From Stigmatella aurantiaca DW4/3-1 (GTDB lineage Bacteria; Myxococcota; Myxococcia; Myxococcales; Myxococcaceae), in the NCBI RefSeq assembly GCF_000165485.1, contig NC_014623.1, forward strand, positions 9,070,893-9,134,892: 64,000 nucleotides of DNA, in the 5' to 3' direction. The position numbers were made by a program, and so were the translations under genes. The notes beneath the pieces are model-generated. The model ran no database searches. It had not been told where the DNA came from and saw nothing but the letters and a program-made list of their open reading frames with translations. Positions 1 through 8,828 of the stretch are shown here, piece by piece (within the stretch, counting starts at the first letter, position 1; every line of letters begins with the position of its first letter).

Positions 1-983
1 GCAAGGCCGGCATGGCGATGACCCCCTCCACGCTGGCGCTGCTGGGCCGGCGGGTGAAGGCCGACACGCTGGTGCCCTTCGAGAAGATGCACCCGTCCAT
101 CGCCATGCTGCCCACGGCGGAGGATGCGGCCACGGCGTTCGCCGAGGTCTATTACGCCATCGACTACGTCCACCAGACGAAGGGCACCGCGGGGCTGCGG
201 ACCATCATCCAGGAGCTCCGCAAGGGACAGCAGGACCGCAAGGCGGTGGAGATCGCCATGGGGGTGCCGTTCGCCCTCTTCGAGAAGTCGTGGCTGGCGC
301 ACATCAAGAAGCAGCCCTTCCCCAAGGAGCTGCTGCCGCGCGAGGAGGTGGTGCTCAAGGAGCACGCCAAGGACAAGGACAAGGAGGATCCGAAGAAGGG
401 CAAGGAGATCTCCTTCGGCGACTTCGTCGAGGTGACGGAGATCCCGGCGCGCAAGTTCGCGCACCTGGGCGAGCTGCTGCGCGAGCGCAACCGGATCCTG
501 GCCGCCTCGGAGGAGTACGCCAAGGCGCATGACATCGTCGGGGACAAGTACGAGTCGGTGTCCAACAAGTACGCGCTGGCGCTGCTGCACCTCAAGCGGC
601 TGGAGGAGGCGGAGCAGGTGCTGCGCGGCTCGCTGCGGGTCCACCCCGGCTCTCCCCAGACGAATGTGCACCTGGGCCGCATCCTGCTGTTCCGCAAGGA
701 CTACCCGAAGGCGAAGGCGGCCTACCAAGAGGCGCTGTCCACCAACCCGTTCGATCCCGAGGTCCACGTGGCCCTCACCCGCATCCACCAAGCCCTCGGG
801 GAGACGGTGCTGGAGGCCCGCACGCGCGCGGCGAGCGCGCTGCTGCTCAACAAGCACCCGGATCAGGTGGACACCCTGGTCCGGGCCTTCTTGCGCGAGC
901 ACGGCCAGCTGTCCGAGATGGACGTTTCCGGCGAGCCGGAGGAAGCACCCGCCTCCAAGCCCTCGCCAGATGGCGGGCCCTGA
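1..983 (+). CDS. TPR protein, C-terminal part (gene runs off left edge)
   Basis: The reading frame is open to the first base, so only the C-terminal ~325 residues are present. The first ~100 residues (aromatic and Leu-rich, ending in FEKSWLAHIKK) resemble the tail of a peptidase-MA-like domain; its zinc-binding HExxH would lie upstream of the window and is not seen. After a Lys/Asp/Glu-rich linker come about three tetratricopeptide-like helical pairs (for example ALLHLKRLEEAEQVLRGSL and YPKAKAAYQEALSTNPFDPE), then a short acidic, Pro-rich tail. TPRs mediate protein contacts. The next gene starts 2 bases after the stop, so the two are probably cotranscribed. TPR call is firm; peptidase-MA link is inference. 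Confidence 0.75.
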   Translation, partial: KAGMAMTPSTLALLGRRVKADTLVPFEKMHPSIAMLPTAEDAATAFAEVYYAIDYVHQTKGTAGLRTIIQELRKGQQDRKAVEIAMGVPFALFEKSWLAHIKKQPFPKELLPREEVVLKEHAKDKDKEDPKKGKEISFGDFVEVTEIPARKFAHLGELLRERNRILAASEEYAKAHDIVGDKYESVSNKYALALLHLKRLEEAEQVLRGSLRVHPGSPQTNVHLGRILLFRKDYPKAKAAYQEALSTNPFDPEVHVALTRIHQALGETVLEARTRAASALLLNKHPDQVDTLVRAFLREHGQLSEMDVSGEPEEAPASKPSPDGGP

Positions 984-985
984 CC

Positions 986-2167
986 ATGCCCATGGCCAAG
1001 GCACGGCCTCCCCAGGACGCCCTCCCCTCCCGCCTCGAGGTGCTGCTCGATGCCCTGACGGACCGCCACCTGGCGGACCGGCTGGAGCACGTCTACCGCG
1101 CGGCGGCGCTGGCCATCGACCGGCTGGGCCACCTCAACATCGTCAAGTACGAGCCCACCAGCGTGGAGCCGGACGGCGCGGACCTCTCCCTCTGGGAGAC
1201 CATGGCGCCCGCCATCGGGGAGACGCTCATGGGCGTCAACCACCTCATCGCCGTCATCCGCGAGAAGTTCCCCGCGGACGAGCGCGCGGTGGATGCCGGC
1301 AAGGGCTGGCGGCCCCCTCCGGCCAGCACCGATGAGCGGCTCGCCCAGGAAGTCGAAACCCTGCTCCAGGCCAGCGCGGTGCGGCTGGCACGCCGGGTGG
1401 GGGATCTCGGCGAGCGCGTCCGCCGCCCCGAGGTGGTGAGTGACCGGTGGGGGCTGATGACGGAGTTGCAGACCTTCCGCCTGGACTTCCGCTCGCGCAT
1501 TGGAGACCTCGTCTACCTGACGGCGGCGGCTTTCGAAGACGTGCGCCGCGAGGATGTGGTGCCCGGCCACACGCACCAGGTGAACGCGGCGGTGGCGCTG
1601 CGCGGGGCCACGATGGACCTGCGCCGCTCCCTCCAGGGACGGCTCGAGCGCGCGGCGAAGGCGCCTCCCGAGGGGCTGCCCGCCCTCGCGCGCCAGTTGG
1701 AAGACAGCCTGGGGGCATTCTCCACCATGCCCGCCTCGCTCACCCTGCGCACGCGGGACAAGCAGCGCGTGGTGGAGCTGCGCGCCCAGCTCCGGGAGGC
1801 CGGGAGCCGTCCCCTCCTGGAGGCCGAGGCGCTGCCCCAGCTCGTCCAGCCCCTCTTGGCGATGCTGGAGCGGGTGGCCGAGGAGCTCACCACCCAGCTG
1901 CTCACCGCGCACGACCGGGGGGTTTGGGCCTCGTGTGGCGCGCGCCTGGAGCAGGTCTCCATGCACCTGGCCCTGGGCTCCCCGGGCGCCGAGCGCGTCC
2001 TCGTGGAGGCATTGGAGCGCGCCGGGGCCCTCTACGGGCGCTCGGCTGCCTTCGACACCTTCCTGCGCAAACACCGCCGGGCCACGGGAGACGGGCTGGA
2101 AGAGGCGGCGCTGCGGGAGACGCTGGAGACGTTCCGCGAGCGCCTCGCCGCGCTGCCGTTTCACTGA
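986..2167 (+). CDS. Hypothetical protein, 393 aa
   Basis: I do not recognise a family. The protein is mostly helical by composition (Leu, Ala, Arg, Glu), has no signal peptide and no membrane segment, and is probably cytoplasmic. A stretch around residues 45-85 (LNIVKYEPTSVEP, LMGVNHLIAVIREKF) is the least low-complexity part. The start is the first ATG, 2 bases after the stop of the TPR gene, suggesting translational coupling and a shared role. Codon use is typical of its neighbours. It converges with the small gene ending at 2184. Confidence 0.7.
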   Translation: MPMAKARPPQDALPSRLEVLLDALTDRHLADRLEHVYRAAALAIDRLGHLNIVKYEPTSVEPDGADLSLWETMAPAIGETLMGVNHLIAVIREKFPADERAVDAGKGWRPPPASTDERLAQEVETLLQASAVRLARRVGDLGERVRRPEVVSDRWGLMTELQTFRLDFRSRIGDLVYLTAAAFEDVRREDVVPGHTHQVNAAVALRGATMDLRRSLQGRLERAAKAPPEGLPALARQLEDSLGAFSTMPASLTLRTRDKQRVVELRAQLREAGSRPLLEAEALPQLVQPLLAMLERVAEELTTQLLTAHDRGVWASCGARLEQVSMHLALGSPGAERVLVEALERAGALYGRSAAFDTFLRKHRRATGDGLEEAALRETLETFRERLAALPFH

Positions 2168-2183
2168 GGCCCGCGCCGGGCGC

Positions 2184-2462
2184 CTACTCCTTCTTGGGCC
2201 CTTCGGGCAGCGCGGGAGCGGCTGGCTTCGGGGGCAGCACGCGCAGCTTCTCGTAGCGCCGGGCCAGCGACTCCACCGTCAGCTCCTCCTGCCACTGCTT
2301 CGGGTTGGTGTTCCACCCGAAGTCATCGGGAACCTTGCCGCCCCCCTGGCTCTTGTAGCCAATCATGTCCGGGAACTGCGGAGACCAGCGGCCCCCGGGG
2401 TCCGGCTCCCGGGTGACCGACTCCCGGCTGGGGATGACAAAGGGCTTGGGTTGATTGCTCAT
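2184..2462 (-). CDS. Small hypothetical protein, 92 aa
   Basis: A hydrophilic protein with no signal peptide. It is rich in Pro, Gly and Lys, with an aromatic core (GRWSPQFPDMIGYKSQGG, then DDFGWNTNPKQWQEEL) and a Pro/Lys tail. The ATG at 2462 was chosen because GGGAGAAGCCC lies immediately upstream, a good ribosome binding site; a much longer reading in the same frame would overlap other genes. No family recognised. It ends 16 bases from the convergent gene at 986-2167. Confidence 0.65.
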   Translation of the reverse strand: MSNQPKPFVIPSRESVTREPDPGGRWSPQFPDMIGYKSQGGGKVPDDFGWNTNPKQWQEELTVESLARRYEKLRVLPPKPAAPALPEGPKKE

Positions 2463-2524
2463 GGGCTTCTCCCTGCGAACCAGCCGGCAGCCTCTCCGAA
2501 TCCCCCGCCGCTGAATAGCGGAAA

Positions 2525-2758
2525 TTACCCGACTGCCCTCACCGGAGACGCCCCCCGCCGGGTCTTCTGCCGCCGCCGGAAGACATGGTGCGAAGCAGGG
2601 GGCAGGACGCTCGGCCCCAGCGAGAACACGGCCGCGAAGTAGCGCGCCTGCGTCTCGCTGCCATAGCGGTACCGCAGTTCCGCCCCTCCCTTCAGCATCA
2701 CATCCACCGCCCACCCATCTCCGTCCCGGAGGAGCGCTACCCGCTCGATGTCCACCAT
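2525..2758 (-). CDS. Small hypothetical protein, 77 aa
   Basis: The N-terminal half (MVDIERVALLRDGDGW, then a beta-rich ELRYRYGSETQARYFAA) looks like a small beta-sheet domain; the C-terminus is basic (FRRRQKTRRG). The ATG at 2758 is preceded by a purine-rich GGAGGGGAGGGGGACAT, which fits a ribosome binding site, and avoids overlap with the divergent gene at 2969. Same strand as the 92-aa gene 62 bases downstream, so possibly an operon. Function unknown. Confidence 0.6.
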   Translation of the reverse strand: MVDIERVALLRDGDGWAVDVMLKGGAELRYRYGSETQARYFAAVFSLGPSVLPPASHHVFRRRQKTRRGASPVRAVG

Positions 2759-2968
2759 ATGTCCCCCTCCCCTCCTTGGGGGGCTCCTCCATGGAAGACG
2801 CGTGCCAAGCCGCGCACGTCCTTTCAACGGCTTGGCGTGTGGACCGGTGAGCACTGGGTCCAAGCAGGTAAGAATTTCCAGGGGCGCTCGCCTGACCGTC
2901 CGCCCTTGTCCTGCGGGGCCAGAGACTGTTCGGCTTGTGAACGGCGGATCCTGCGTTACGTCAAGGAC

Positions 2969-3181
2969 ATGACTTCCATTCCAGACCTCAACGGCGAAGC
3001 GCGCTTCGCTGAATTCACCCTGGCCGAAGGCTGCCTGCTGTGCGGCGGTGAGGTGAGCATCCGGGCCACCCCATCGGGCGCACACAGCTACTGCCCCACG
3101 TGCCACTGGCTGTCCCGGCCCCGGATGAAGGTGCGGGGCCAGGGACTCGAGTTGTCGTTCTCCACCTCGGCCAACGCGTAG
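2969..3181 (+). CDS. Small putative zinc-binding protein, 70 aa
   Basis: Contains two CxxC pairs, CLLC at residues 22-25 and CPTC at 42-45, spaced as in a small zinc ribbon; the first is in GCLLCGGEVSIRATPSG and the second in SYCPTCHWLSRP. The ATG at 2969 follows TCAAGGAC, a usable ribosome binding site. Zinc binding is inferred from the Cys pattern only. Divergent from the 77-aa gene and convergent with the AEC carrier, so it stands as a single-gene unit. Confidence 0.65.
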   Translation: MTSIPDLNGEARFAEFTLAEGCLLCGGEVSIRATPSGAHSYCPTCHWLSRPRMKVRGQGLELSFSTSANA

Positions 3182-3205
3182 TGCCTCAGGAGCCCCTGGG
3201 GCTTC

Positions 3206-4114
3206 TCACCGCGCCAACCAAAGCCACAGCGGCGCGGTGGCGAAGCTCAAGGGGATGCCCAGTCCCACCATGAGCACGGCCAGCTCCACATCCAGATCAT
3301 GCTCGGAGGCGAGGATGGCGCCGCTGACCATGGGCGCCATCGCGTTCTGAAGCAGCACGGCCTCGCGCACGACGGGCGCCATGCCCGGCATCATCCACAG
3401 TCCCGCCATGACCAGGGCGGGCGCCAACGCCAGCTTGTAGCCCAGCCCCAGCGCCAGTCCCCTCAGCCGGGAGCGGATGCCCCGGAACTGGAGCTGGAAG
3501 CCCACCGAGAAGAGCGTGAGCGGGGTCAGCGGGGCGCTGAGCCGCTCCAGGAGCGCCTCCGCCCAACCGGGAAACGCCCAGGGGCGCAGCACCAGCGCGA
3601 GGACGAGCGCCAGGAAAGGCGGGAAGCCCACCACCTTGCGAAGGAGGGTCGCGGGGCTCGGCGGCGTCTCCCCCGAGGAGGCACGCACGGCGACGAAGGT
3701 GGCCAGCGTGGCGAGCAGGAGAAACGAGCCGAGCTGATCCACCACCACGGCCACGGCGAGCCCCTCCCGGCCCAGCAGCGCCTCGGCCATGGGGAGCCCC
3801 ACGAAGGCGGTGTTGCTCAGGCCCGCGGTGAGCACGAGCGCGGCGATGGAAGTCCGCCCCAGCCCCAGGCGTGGACCGAGCACCTGGCAGAGCCCCCAGG
3901 CGCCCAGGAAGACGAGCCATGGGGTGACCGCGGCCACCAGCAGTTCGGGACGGAACGCCAGCCGGTGCACCACGCCCAGCACGAGCGCCGGCAGGGGAAC
4001 GTGGAGGACGAAGGTGTTGAAGACCGCGGCCGTCTGCGGTGGAAAGCGGCCACTGCGCCGGGCCAGCGCGCCGAGCACCAGGCACACCGCCAGAAGGGAG
4101 AGGACGGTCACCAT
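3206..4114 (-). CDS. AEC-family transporter (auxin efflux carrier-like)
   Basis: A 302-residue integral membrane protein with about ten hydrophobic segments and short loops, the usual length and layout for bacterial AEC-family permeases. The conserved signature region LVLTAGLSNTAFVGLPMAEA (a TM-helix break with Asn and GLP) is present near residues 90-110, and the C-terminal half repeats the fold (FSVGFQLQFRG, AVLLQNAMAPM). AEC proteins export small organic acids or take up malate/malonate; substrate cannot be told from sequence. It sits downstream of the 35-residue membrane protein on the same strand with a ~200-base gap. Confidence 0.88.
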   Translation of the reverse strand: MVTVLSLLAVCLVLGALARRSGRFPPQTAAVFNTFVLHVPLPALVLGVVHRLAFRPELLVAAVTPWLVFLGAWGLCQVLGPRLGLGRTSIAALVLTAGLSNTAFVGLPMAEALLGREGLAVAVVVDQLGSFLLLATLATFVAVRASSGETPPSPATLLRKVVGFPPFLALVLALVLRPWAFPGWAEALLERLSAPLTPLTLFSVGFQLQFRGIRSRLRGLALGLGYKLALAPALVMAGLWMMPGMAPVVREAVLLQNAMAPMVSGAILASEHDLDVELAVLMVGLGIPLSFATAPLWLWLAR

Positions 4115-4311
4115 GGCGTCCGTCCCTCTGCCCCTCGCTCCCTCTCCCAGAAAACGACAAGGGGGCAGGCTTCCGGCGGGATCTCAAACTTGGGAAAGGA
4201 GAGCACGGCGCGCACATGCGCTTTGTGCTGCATCTGGCAAGGAACATCCAGTCCCATCTGGCCCGCCCCAGCGCCGCCATGCGCAGGGGGGGCTGCCGGT
4301 GAACAGACGGA

Positions 4312-4419
4312 TCAGAACGGAACGACGAACACGGTCAGCAAGGCAAGGTATGCGGCGATGACGAAGAACATCGCGGTGTAGTTGGGGTCGCTGTCGTGTT
4401 CCAGGTAGCTGAAGTTCAT
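4312..4419 (-). CDS. 35-residue single-pass membrane protein
   Basis: A very short gene supported by a strong ribosome binding site, AAGGAGGGCGTC directly before its ATG at 4419. The product starts MNFSYLEHDSDPNY, a polar, acidic head, followed by one uninterrupted hydrophobic helix (TAMFFVIAAYLALLTVFVV) ending at residues Pro-Phe. This is the shape of small membrane-protein regulators or subunits. The genes on both sides lie on the same strand (302-aa protein upstream, AEC carrier downstream), so it may belong with either. Existence is well supported by the RBS and the head/helix design; function is unknown. Confidence 0.6.
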   Translation of the reverse strand: MNFSYLEHDSDPNYTAMFFVIAAYLALLTVFVVPF

Positions 4420-4484
4420 GACGCCCTCCTTCAAGGCCTTCCTTTCTGTCTACGGCGGGCGCCTCCCGCGATTGCATTTCCCCC

Positions 4485-5393
4485 TCAGTGCAGCCCCTTC
4501 ACCGCGCCCAGGAGCATCCTTCGCGGCGAGGGCCCTTCCAGCAGCCGCGCGCCATCTTCCGCCAAGACACGCAGGGTGGCCCCGAGCCAGCGCACGCACT
4601 CCTGCCAGCCCAATGCGGTGGGCCGCCGCCCCAGAAAGAGATCCTGGGCGTTGTCGATCCCCTCCTGGAGGGAGCTTCCTGGGGGAAGCGGCAGTTCGAC
4701 ATAGAGCGACTCGGCGAAGTTCTCGTCGATGGGGGCGTGGATCCACACGGACCACTGGTGCACTGGAGGCAGGGACTCGACGACGTACAATTCGGTGACG
4801 GCGTGCGCGCGAAACCCCCGCTGCGTCAACGTGAGCCCAGCCTCCGGCGGCACCAGCAACAACAAGGAGGGCACCGGAAGCCGAGGCATCCGCCAAGGCT
4901 GGGACAGCGTCTCGGGCTGGCGCACGAGTTGGGCGAGGGAGGGCGTCACCGCGTAGGCATGACGCCCGCCCAGGTCATGGGCCACGAGTTGCCAGTGGCG
5001 CAGGGCACTCCAGGAGAACGCCTCGAGCGCGCCCGCGGTCAGCCCCGGGGGGAACGACCCATGCCGTTGCAGGGCCTGGGCGAGGCTGTGGGTCTTCAGC
5101 GCGACGAACTCCGGATCCGTGGTGATCGCGCTCAAGCGCGTGAAGCCCGTGCGCCGGGCGATGTACTCGATGAGCAGGTAGGGCACATGGCCGAGCACAT
5201 GCCGGCCCTTCTCCCAGGCCAACCGGCCCTCGTTCAGGTCCTCCACCAGGGCACCGATTCCCCGGGGCAACCCCAGGGCCTGGAGGTAGCGCCGGCCGAT
5301 GTCCAGGGACTCCTGCTCAAAGAGCACGAAGCGATCGAACATGGTGGCATCGGACGTGTCATGGGTGTCATTGGGCGAAATCGGTCGTGTCAC
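4485..5393 (-). CDS. Hypothetical protein, 302 aa
   Basis: No family recognised. Soluble, no signal peptide, typical high-G+C codon use. It has a helical first half (FEQESLDIGRRYLQALGL, VPYLLIEYIARRTGF) and a more beta-like second half with short hydrophobic strands (SLLLLVPPEAG, HQWSVWIHAPIDE). The GTG at 5393 is preceded by GAGAGGCCCTAC, a fair ribosome binding site; the alternative ATG at 5342 has none as good. It leads the strand group that continues with the 35-aa membrane protein and the AEC carrier. Confidence 0.65.
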   Translation of the reverse strand: MTRPISPNDTHDTSDATMFDRFVLFEQESLDIGRRYLQALGLPRGIGALVEDLNEGRLAWEKGRHVLGHVPYLLIEYIARRTGFTRLSAITTDPEFVALKTHSLAQALQRHGSFPPGLTAGALEAFSWSALRHWQLVAHDLGGRHAYAVTPSLAQLVRQPETLSQPWRMPRLPVPSLLLLVPPEAGLTLTQRGFRAHAVTELYVVESLPPVHQWSVWIHAPIDENFAESLYVELPLPPGSSLQEGIDNAQDLFLGRRPTALGWQECVRWLGATLRVLAEDGARLLEGPSPRRMLLGAVKGLH

Positions 5394-5503
5394 GTAGGGC
5401 CTCTCAGGCCCTACTTAACGCGTTGGATGCCAAAACGAGAGAAGATTTCCTGCCTACTCCCTGGGGAGGGGAGGGACCTGGGCCTGCCCTGCTGGAAAGA
5501 GGA

Positions 5504-7324
5504 CTACTTGCCGAAGAGGGACTCGGGACGCTGGAGGCCACGCGCCTGGGCCAGCGGCTGGAGGATGTCCGCCGGGGGCGCATCCGCGGTGAGCAACAAC
5601 ACCCTCACGGCCGTCTCCACCACATCCTCCGCCCCGGGACGCACCATGCCGCGCCGCGCGTCCTCCACCCGCTTCTGCCGGTAGATGTCGAAGCGCTCGC
5701 GCACCTTCTTGGACAGGTCCTCCATGGCCTTGTCCCCCACCTCCACGCGCAGCTCCAGCTCATCGCGCAGTTGCACCGGGTCGGCCAGCACGCCATAGCG
5801 GTCGTAGCCCTTGTGGCTCAGGTCCTCGTGCGTCACGTCGTAGTCCTGGGTCACGGGCGCCGGGACCGCCTGGGGCGCCGTCAGGTCGCGCAGAACCGAG
5901 GTGACGGTGGCCTTCACCGTCAACCGGTGCAGTTCCACGTCGAAGACGAAGTCCGAATACATCGGCTCCTCCACGGTGATGGGCTCGCGGAAGACGGCGT
6001 CCCGGCCGCGCTGCACCTCGCGCCGCTGGGACTCCGACTTCTCCAGCGCCACCTGCAGCCCCAGCTCCAGCGTTTTCACGGCGGTGGCGCTCTGCACCAG
6101 CAGCGACTCCTCCTGCTTGCACGCGCCCCGCGCGCACTCCGCCGGGTTGCACTCGTCCGGCACCTGGCCGGGCTTGTCCAGCTCGCTGGCCGCCTTGCCG
6201 CACTCCTGGATGGCCTCCAGACACACCTGGCGTTCGCGCTCGCGGCAGCGCTCGGCGGCCTGACGCATCGTGGACAGCTCCGCCTGGTGGCGCAGGTACT
6301 CGCGCAGCACCCCCGTCTGCTTGCGCTCGACCTCCTCCAGCGTCCGCTCGGTCTGGAGCAGCTTCTCCTCGAACTGCTTGCGGCGCGGATTGGGCACGGA
6401 GCGGTTGCCGGCCAGGTACCGCTGGGTGCGCTGCGACTGCTCCACCGCCTTGAGCGGCAGCACGCGCTCCAGCACCACGTTCAGCTGGAGGCCCACCGTG
6501 GACTCGGGCGCCTCGGTCACCACGCGGATGGGCACCTGCTTGGGCAACATCGCCGCCAGCCGTCCCCCCGCGAGCCGCTGCGCCACATCCGGCGACTCCG
6601 CCTTGTCCACCACCGGGGGGGTAACCACCAAATAGGCCACCTCGTCGCGCAACTTCTGGCGCACGGCCTCCGCCCGCTCCCGCGCCGCCGTGGCCCCTAC
6701 CCGCTCCTGGTCCGCGCGCAGGTAGCCCAGCAGCGCGTTGCCCAACTTGCCGCCCTCCTCCAACTGCTGCGCCGTCTTGAACCAGCGCTTCGCCCACGCC
6801 ACCTGGACCGCGTCCACCCCCTTGCGGGCCACGGGGTGCTCCGGAGCGACGGAGAGCACCGCGTCGAACTCCGCGCGGGCCTCTTGCAGCCGCTCCTCCT
6901 GGAGGGCCTGCTGCGCCACCGCCACCCGCGCCTCCAACGTCTGGGTCAGCAGCGCGCGCGCCGGCTCGTTCTCCGAGTCCAGCTCCAGCGCCCGCACCAG
7001 CAGTGCCTGGGCCTGGGGGAGGTTGCCGGTGGTGTGCGCCCGCTCCGCATCCGAGTACACCTCCTGGCTCCACCCCTTGCGCATGGCGCGCAGCTTCACC
7101 GTCACCTCGGAGGAGCCCGGGTCCGCCGCGAGCGCGCGCTGGTAGGCGGCCTCCGCCTCCATCCACTTGCGCTGAGACGTCTTCTCGTCACCCTCCCGCA
7201 CGGCGCGGCTGTAGGCGGTGCAACCGCTCATGAACAGCAGCGCGCACAGGGCCAGGGCGGAGAACCAGCGCGAAGGAGCAGGGGAAGCCGGACGAAGTCG
7301 AGCGGGCGCGAACACGGGCCGCAT
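5504..7324 (-). CDS. TPR-containing lipoprotein, 606 aa
   Basis: The N-terminus is basic, then hydrophobic and ends in a lipobox (ALLFMSGC), so the mature protein is lipidated at Cys and held in the envelope. Residues ~35-190 form tetratricopeptide-like repeats (AEAAYQRALAADPGSSE, LVRALELDSENEPARALL, AEFDAVLSVAPEHPVA). The rest is an Arg/Glu-rich region with coiled-coil character and a cluster of six Cys (RCRERERQVCLEAIQEC and DECNPAECARGACKQEE). The ATG at 7324 was chosen because it places the signal peptide at the N-terminus; a longer frame exists but has no signal. Role inferred: envelope scaffolding. No known named homologue recognised. Confidence 0.75.
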   Translation of the reverse strand: MRPVFAPARLRPASPAPSRWFSALALCALLFMSGCTAYSRAVREGDEKTSQRKWMEAEAAYQRALAADPGSSEVTVKLRAMRKGWSQEVYSDAERAHTTGNLPQAQALLVRALELDSENEPARALLTQTLEARVAVAQQALQEERLQEARAEFDAVLSVAPEHPVARKGVDAVQVAWAKRWFKTAQQLEEGGKLGNALLGYLRADQERVGATAARERAEAVRQKLRDEVAYLVVTPPVVDKAESPDVAQRLAGGRLAAMLPKQVPIRVVTEAPESTVGLQLNVVLERVLPLKAVEQSQRTQRYLAGNRSVPNPRRKQFEEKLLQTERTLEEVERKQTGVLREYLRHQAELSTMRQAAERCRERERQVCLEAIQECGKAASELDKPGQVPDECNPAECARGACKQEESLLVQSATAVKTLELGLQVALEKSESQRREVQRGRDAVFREPITVEEPMYSDFVFDVELHRLTVKATVTSVLRDLTAPQAVPAPVTQDYDVTHEDLSHKGYDRYGVLADPVQLRDELELRVEVGDKAMEDLSKKVRERFDIYRQKRVEDARRGMVRPGAEDVVETAVRVLLLTADAPPADILQPLAQARGLQRPESLFGK

Positions 7325-7831
7325 CTTCAATGGGAAAGGGCCTCCTGGGTGAAGAATTGTCCACCCTGCCAGGCCACCCTCCAGGCAGGACCGTGCCGAG
7401 GCACCCTCGTGGGGCAAGGCCGGCCGCGCGGCCCGGGGCGGAGGCGTCCGGCGAGGGGGTGAGTGTGAATTTCTCCACCCGGGGCCGGCGCGGGTGGGGC
7501 CAGGAGCCGCTTTCGCCCCTCCGGCGAGGTCTCCGCGGGGCGGACGGGGTGCCTCAGACACAACCCTCAACGTAGATATTGCGCTCATGATGTCAGCCGA
7601 CTACTACAGCGTGCTGGCGGTGCGCAGCGTCCTCCCTGGGAGGTTCGACGGTCCAGTGACAACCCGTCCATGTCAGCGCCTGCCTGGAGAACCATCTGAA
7701 GCACCGGACGGTGACTCTCATGCGCGTGTCCCTGAACGTCCCGGCGTCCTCACTGCCCGCTGCCCGCCCGTATCGCTCCCGCGCCCATCGACGCCTCGCC
7801 TCACCCCTTTGACCCGCCGTCGGAGAACGTT
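7325..7831. other. Intergenic region between divergent genes
   Basis: About 500 bases with no gene I can support. It should hold the promoters of the TPR lipoprotein and of the DsbA-family gene. An ATGATG at 7587 opens a short stretch reading MMSADYYSVLAV, which recalls the first residues of J-domain proteins, but the match stops after a few residues. Confidence 0.5.
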
Positions 7832-8443
7832 ATGTCCCTGCGCATCCGCCTGTACTCGGATTTCGTCTGCCCCTTCTGCTTCATCGCAGAGCGGAGCATC
7901 CTCCTGCGACTGCAGAAGGAGTACGCCGTGGACGTGGATTGGCGGGGCTTCGAGCTGCACCCGGAGATTCCCCTGGGGGGCACGACGATGGAGCGGCTCT
8001 TTCCGGGCCGCTCCCAGGCCATGCGCGCACAGGTCGAGGGTTTCGCCGAGGGCTTCGGCTTCAAGAACATGCAGGTGCCCGAGCGGGTCAACAACACCCG
8101 CCGGGCGCTCGCCGTGGCCGAGTGGGCGCGGGATCAGGGGCGCCTGGAGGCGTTCCACCAAGCCGCCACCGACGCCTACTGGCGGCACAACGCGGACCTG
8201 GAGGACCCGGCCGTCGTGGCACGGCTGGCCTCGCAAATAGGCCTGTCGCCCGAGGAGGCCCGCCAGGCGATGGAGGCCCCCGAGTACCTGACGCGCGTGG
8301 ATGCACTGCGCGCGGAGGCGACCGCCGCGGGCGTGAAGAGCATCCCCACCTTCCTCATCGGCGAAGGCCGGGTGGTGGGCTGCCAGCCTTACGAAGTGCT
8401 TGCCGCGGCAGTGCTGCGGGCAGGCGCGACGCCCCGGTCGTGA
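7832..8443 (+). CDS. DsbA-family thioredoxin-fold oxidoreductase (FrnE-like)
   Basis: A 203-residue protein with the DsbA/FrnE layout: beta strand (RIRLYSDF), then the CPFC redox motif at residues 13-16, a helical insert in the middle, and the cis-Pro region near the end (GVKSIPTFLIGEGRVVGCQPYEVL). No signal peptide, so it acts in the cytoplasm, as FrnE and 2-hydroxychromene-2-carboxylate isomerase relatives do. These enzymes oxidise or isomerise thiols or use glutathione; substrate unknown. The ATG has GGAGAACGTT upstream. Confidence 0.88.
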   Translation: MSLRIRLYSDFVCPFCFIAERSILLRLQKEYAVDVDWRGFELHPEIPLGGTTMERLFPGRSQAMRAQVEGFAEGFGFKNMQVPERVNNTRRALAVAEWARDQGRLEAFHQAATDAYWRHNADLEDPAVVARLASQIGLSPEEARQAMEAPEYLTRVDALRAEATAAGVKSIPTFLIGEGRVVGCQPYEVLAAAVLRAGATPRS

Positions 8444-8483
8444 GCCGGCGGCAGGACGCCACCACCATCATTACATAGGGGGG

Positions 8484-8546
8484 GCTGTGCGGCGTCCCCC
8501 GCTGGGAGAGGCGGGTTTCCTCCCGGGAATGGGGTCCCCCCACAGC
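8484..8546 (+). ncRNA. Candidate structured RNA element (nested helices)
   Basis: Three nested complementary pairs can be read: GCTGTG (8484-8489) with CACAGC (8541-8546), CCCC (8496-8499) with GGGG (8531-8534), and GGGAG (8504-8508) with CTCCC (8520-8524). Together they would fold as a long interrupted hairpin in the 154-base gap between the DsbA-family gene and the small Cys-rich gene. It could be a terminator-like structure, a 5' leader of the small gene, or chance in G+C-rich DNA. No T-tract follows. Confidence 0.3.
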
Positions 8547-8597
8547 ATGTAGTCGGTACTCAACGGGGGAACCCACCACAGCCCGGACTCATCCGCC

Positions 8598-8828
8598 ATG
8601 CCCTGCGCCCAGCCGCGACCCACCGCCTTTCACCAGTCCCTGCACTCGGATCGCATCGAAGAGCACCGCAACGTCTACTGCCGCCACTACAGCGCCTGTG
8701 TGGACGTCGCCGTGCGCAAGGACTGGGAGAGCTTCACCTGCAACAAGTGCCCGCTCATGCAGGCCGACAAGGCCCCGGGCGCGGATGCCTACGCCTTCAA
8801 CCAACCCTCGGACACGGGCCGCCCTTGA
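8598..8828 (+). CDS. Small cysteine-rich protein, 76 aa
   Basis: A compact soluble protein whose core (NVYCRHYSACVDVAVRKDW, then FTCNKCPL) carries four Cys with a His, a pattern fit for one zinc ion or a redox pair. No signal peptide. The start lacks a good ribosome binding site, so translation may depend on the upstream structured region. Family not recognised; metal binding is inference from the Cys spacing. Confidence 0.6.
   Translation: MPCAQPRPTAFHQSLHSDRIEEHRNVYCRHYSACVDVAVRKDWESFTCNKCPLMQADKAPGADAYAFNQPSDTGRP

Noticed and set aside
5387-7462. A 691-codon open frame on the plus strand.
   Set aside because: Antisense to the TPR lipoprotein, which has a lipobox and TPR motifs; the plus-strand product is Leu/His/Arg-rich and featureless.
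7587-7625. Possible J-domain protein start (SADYYSVLAV).
   Set aside because: Only about eight residues fit and the HPD motif is absent; too short to call a relic.
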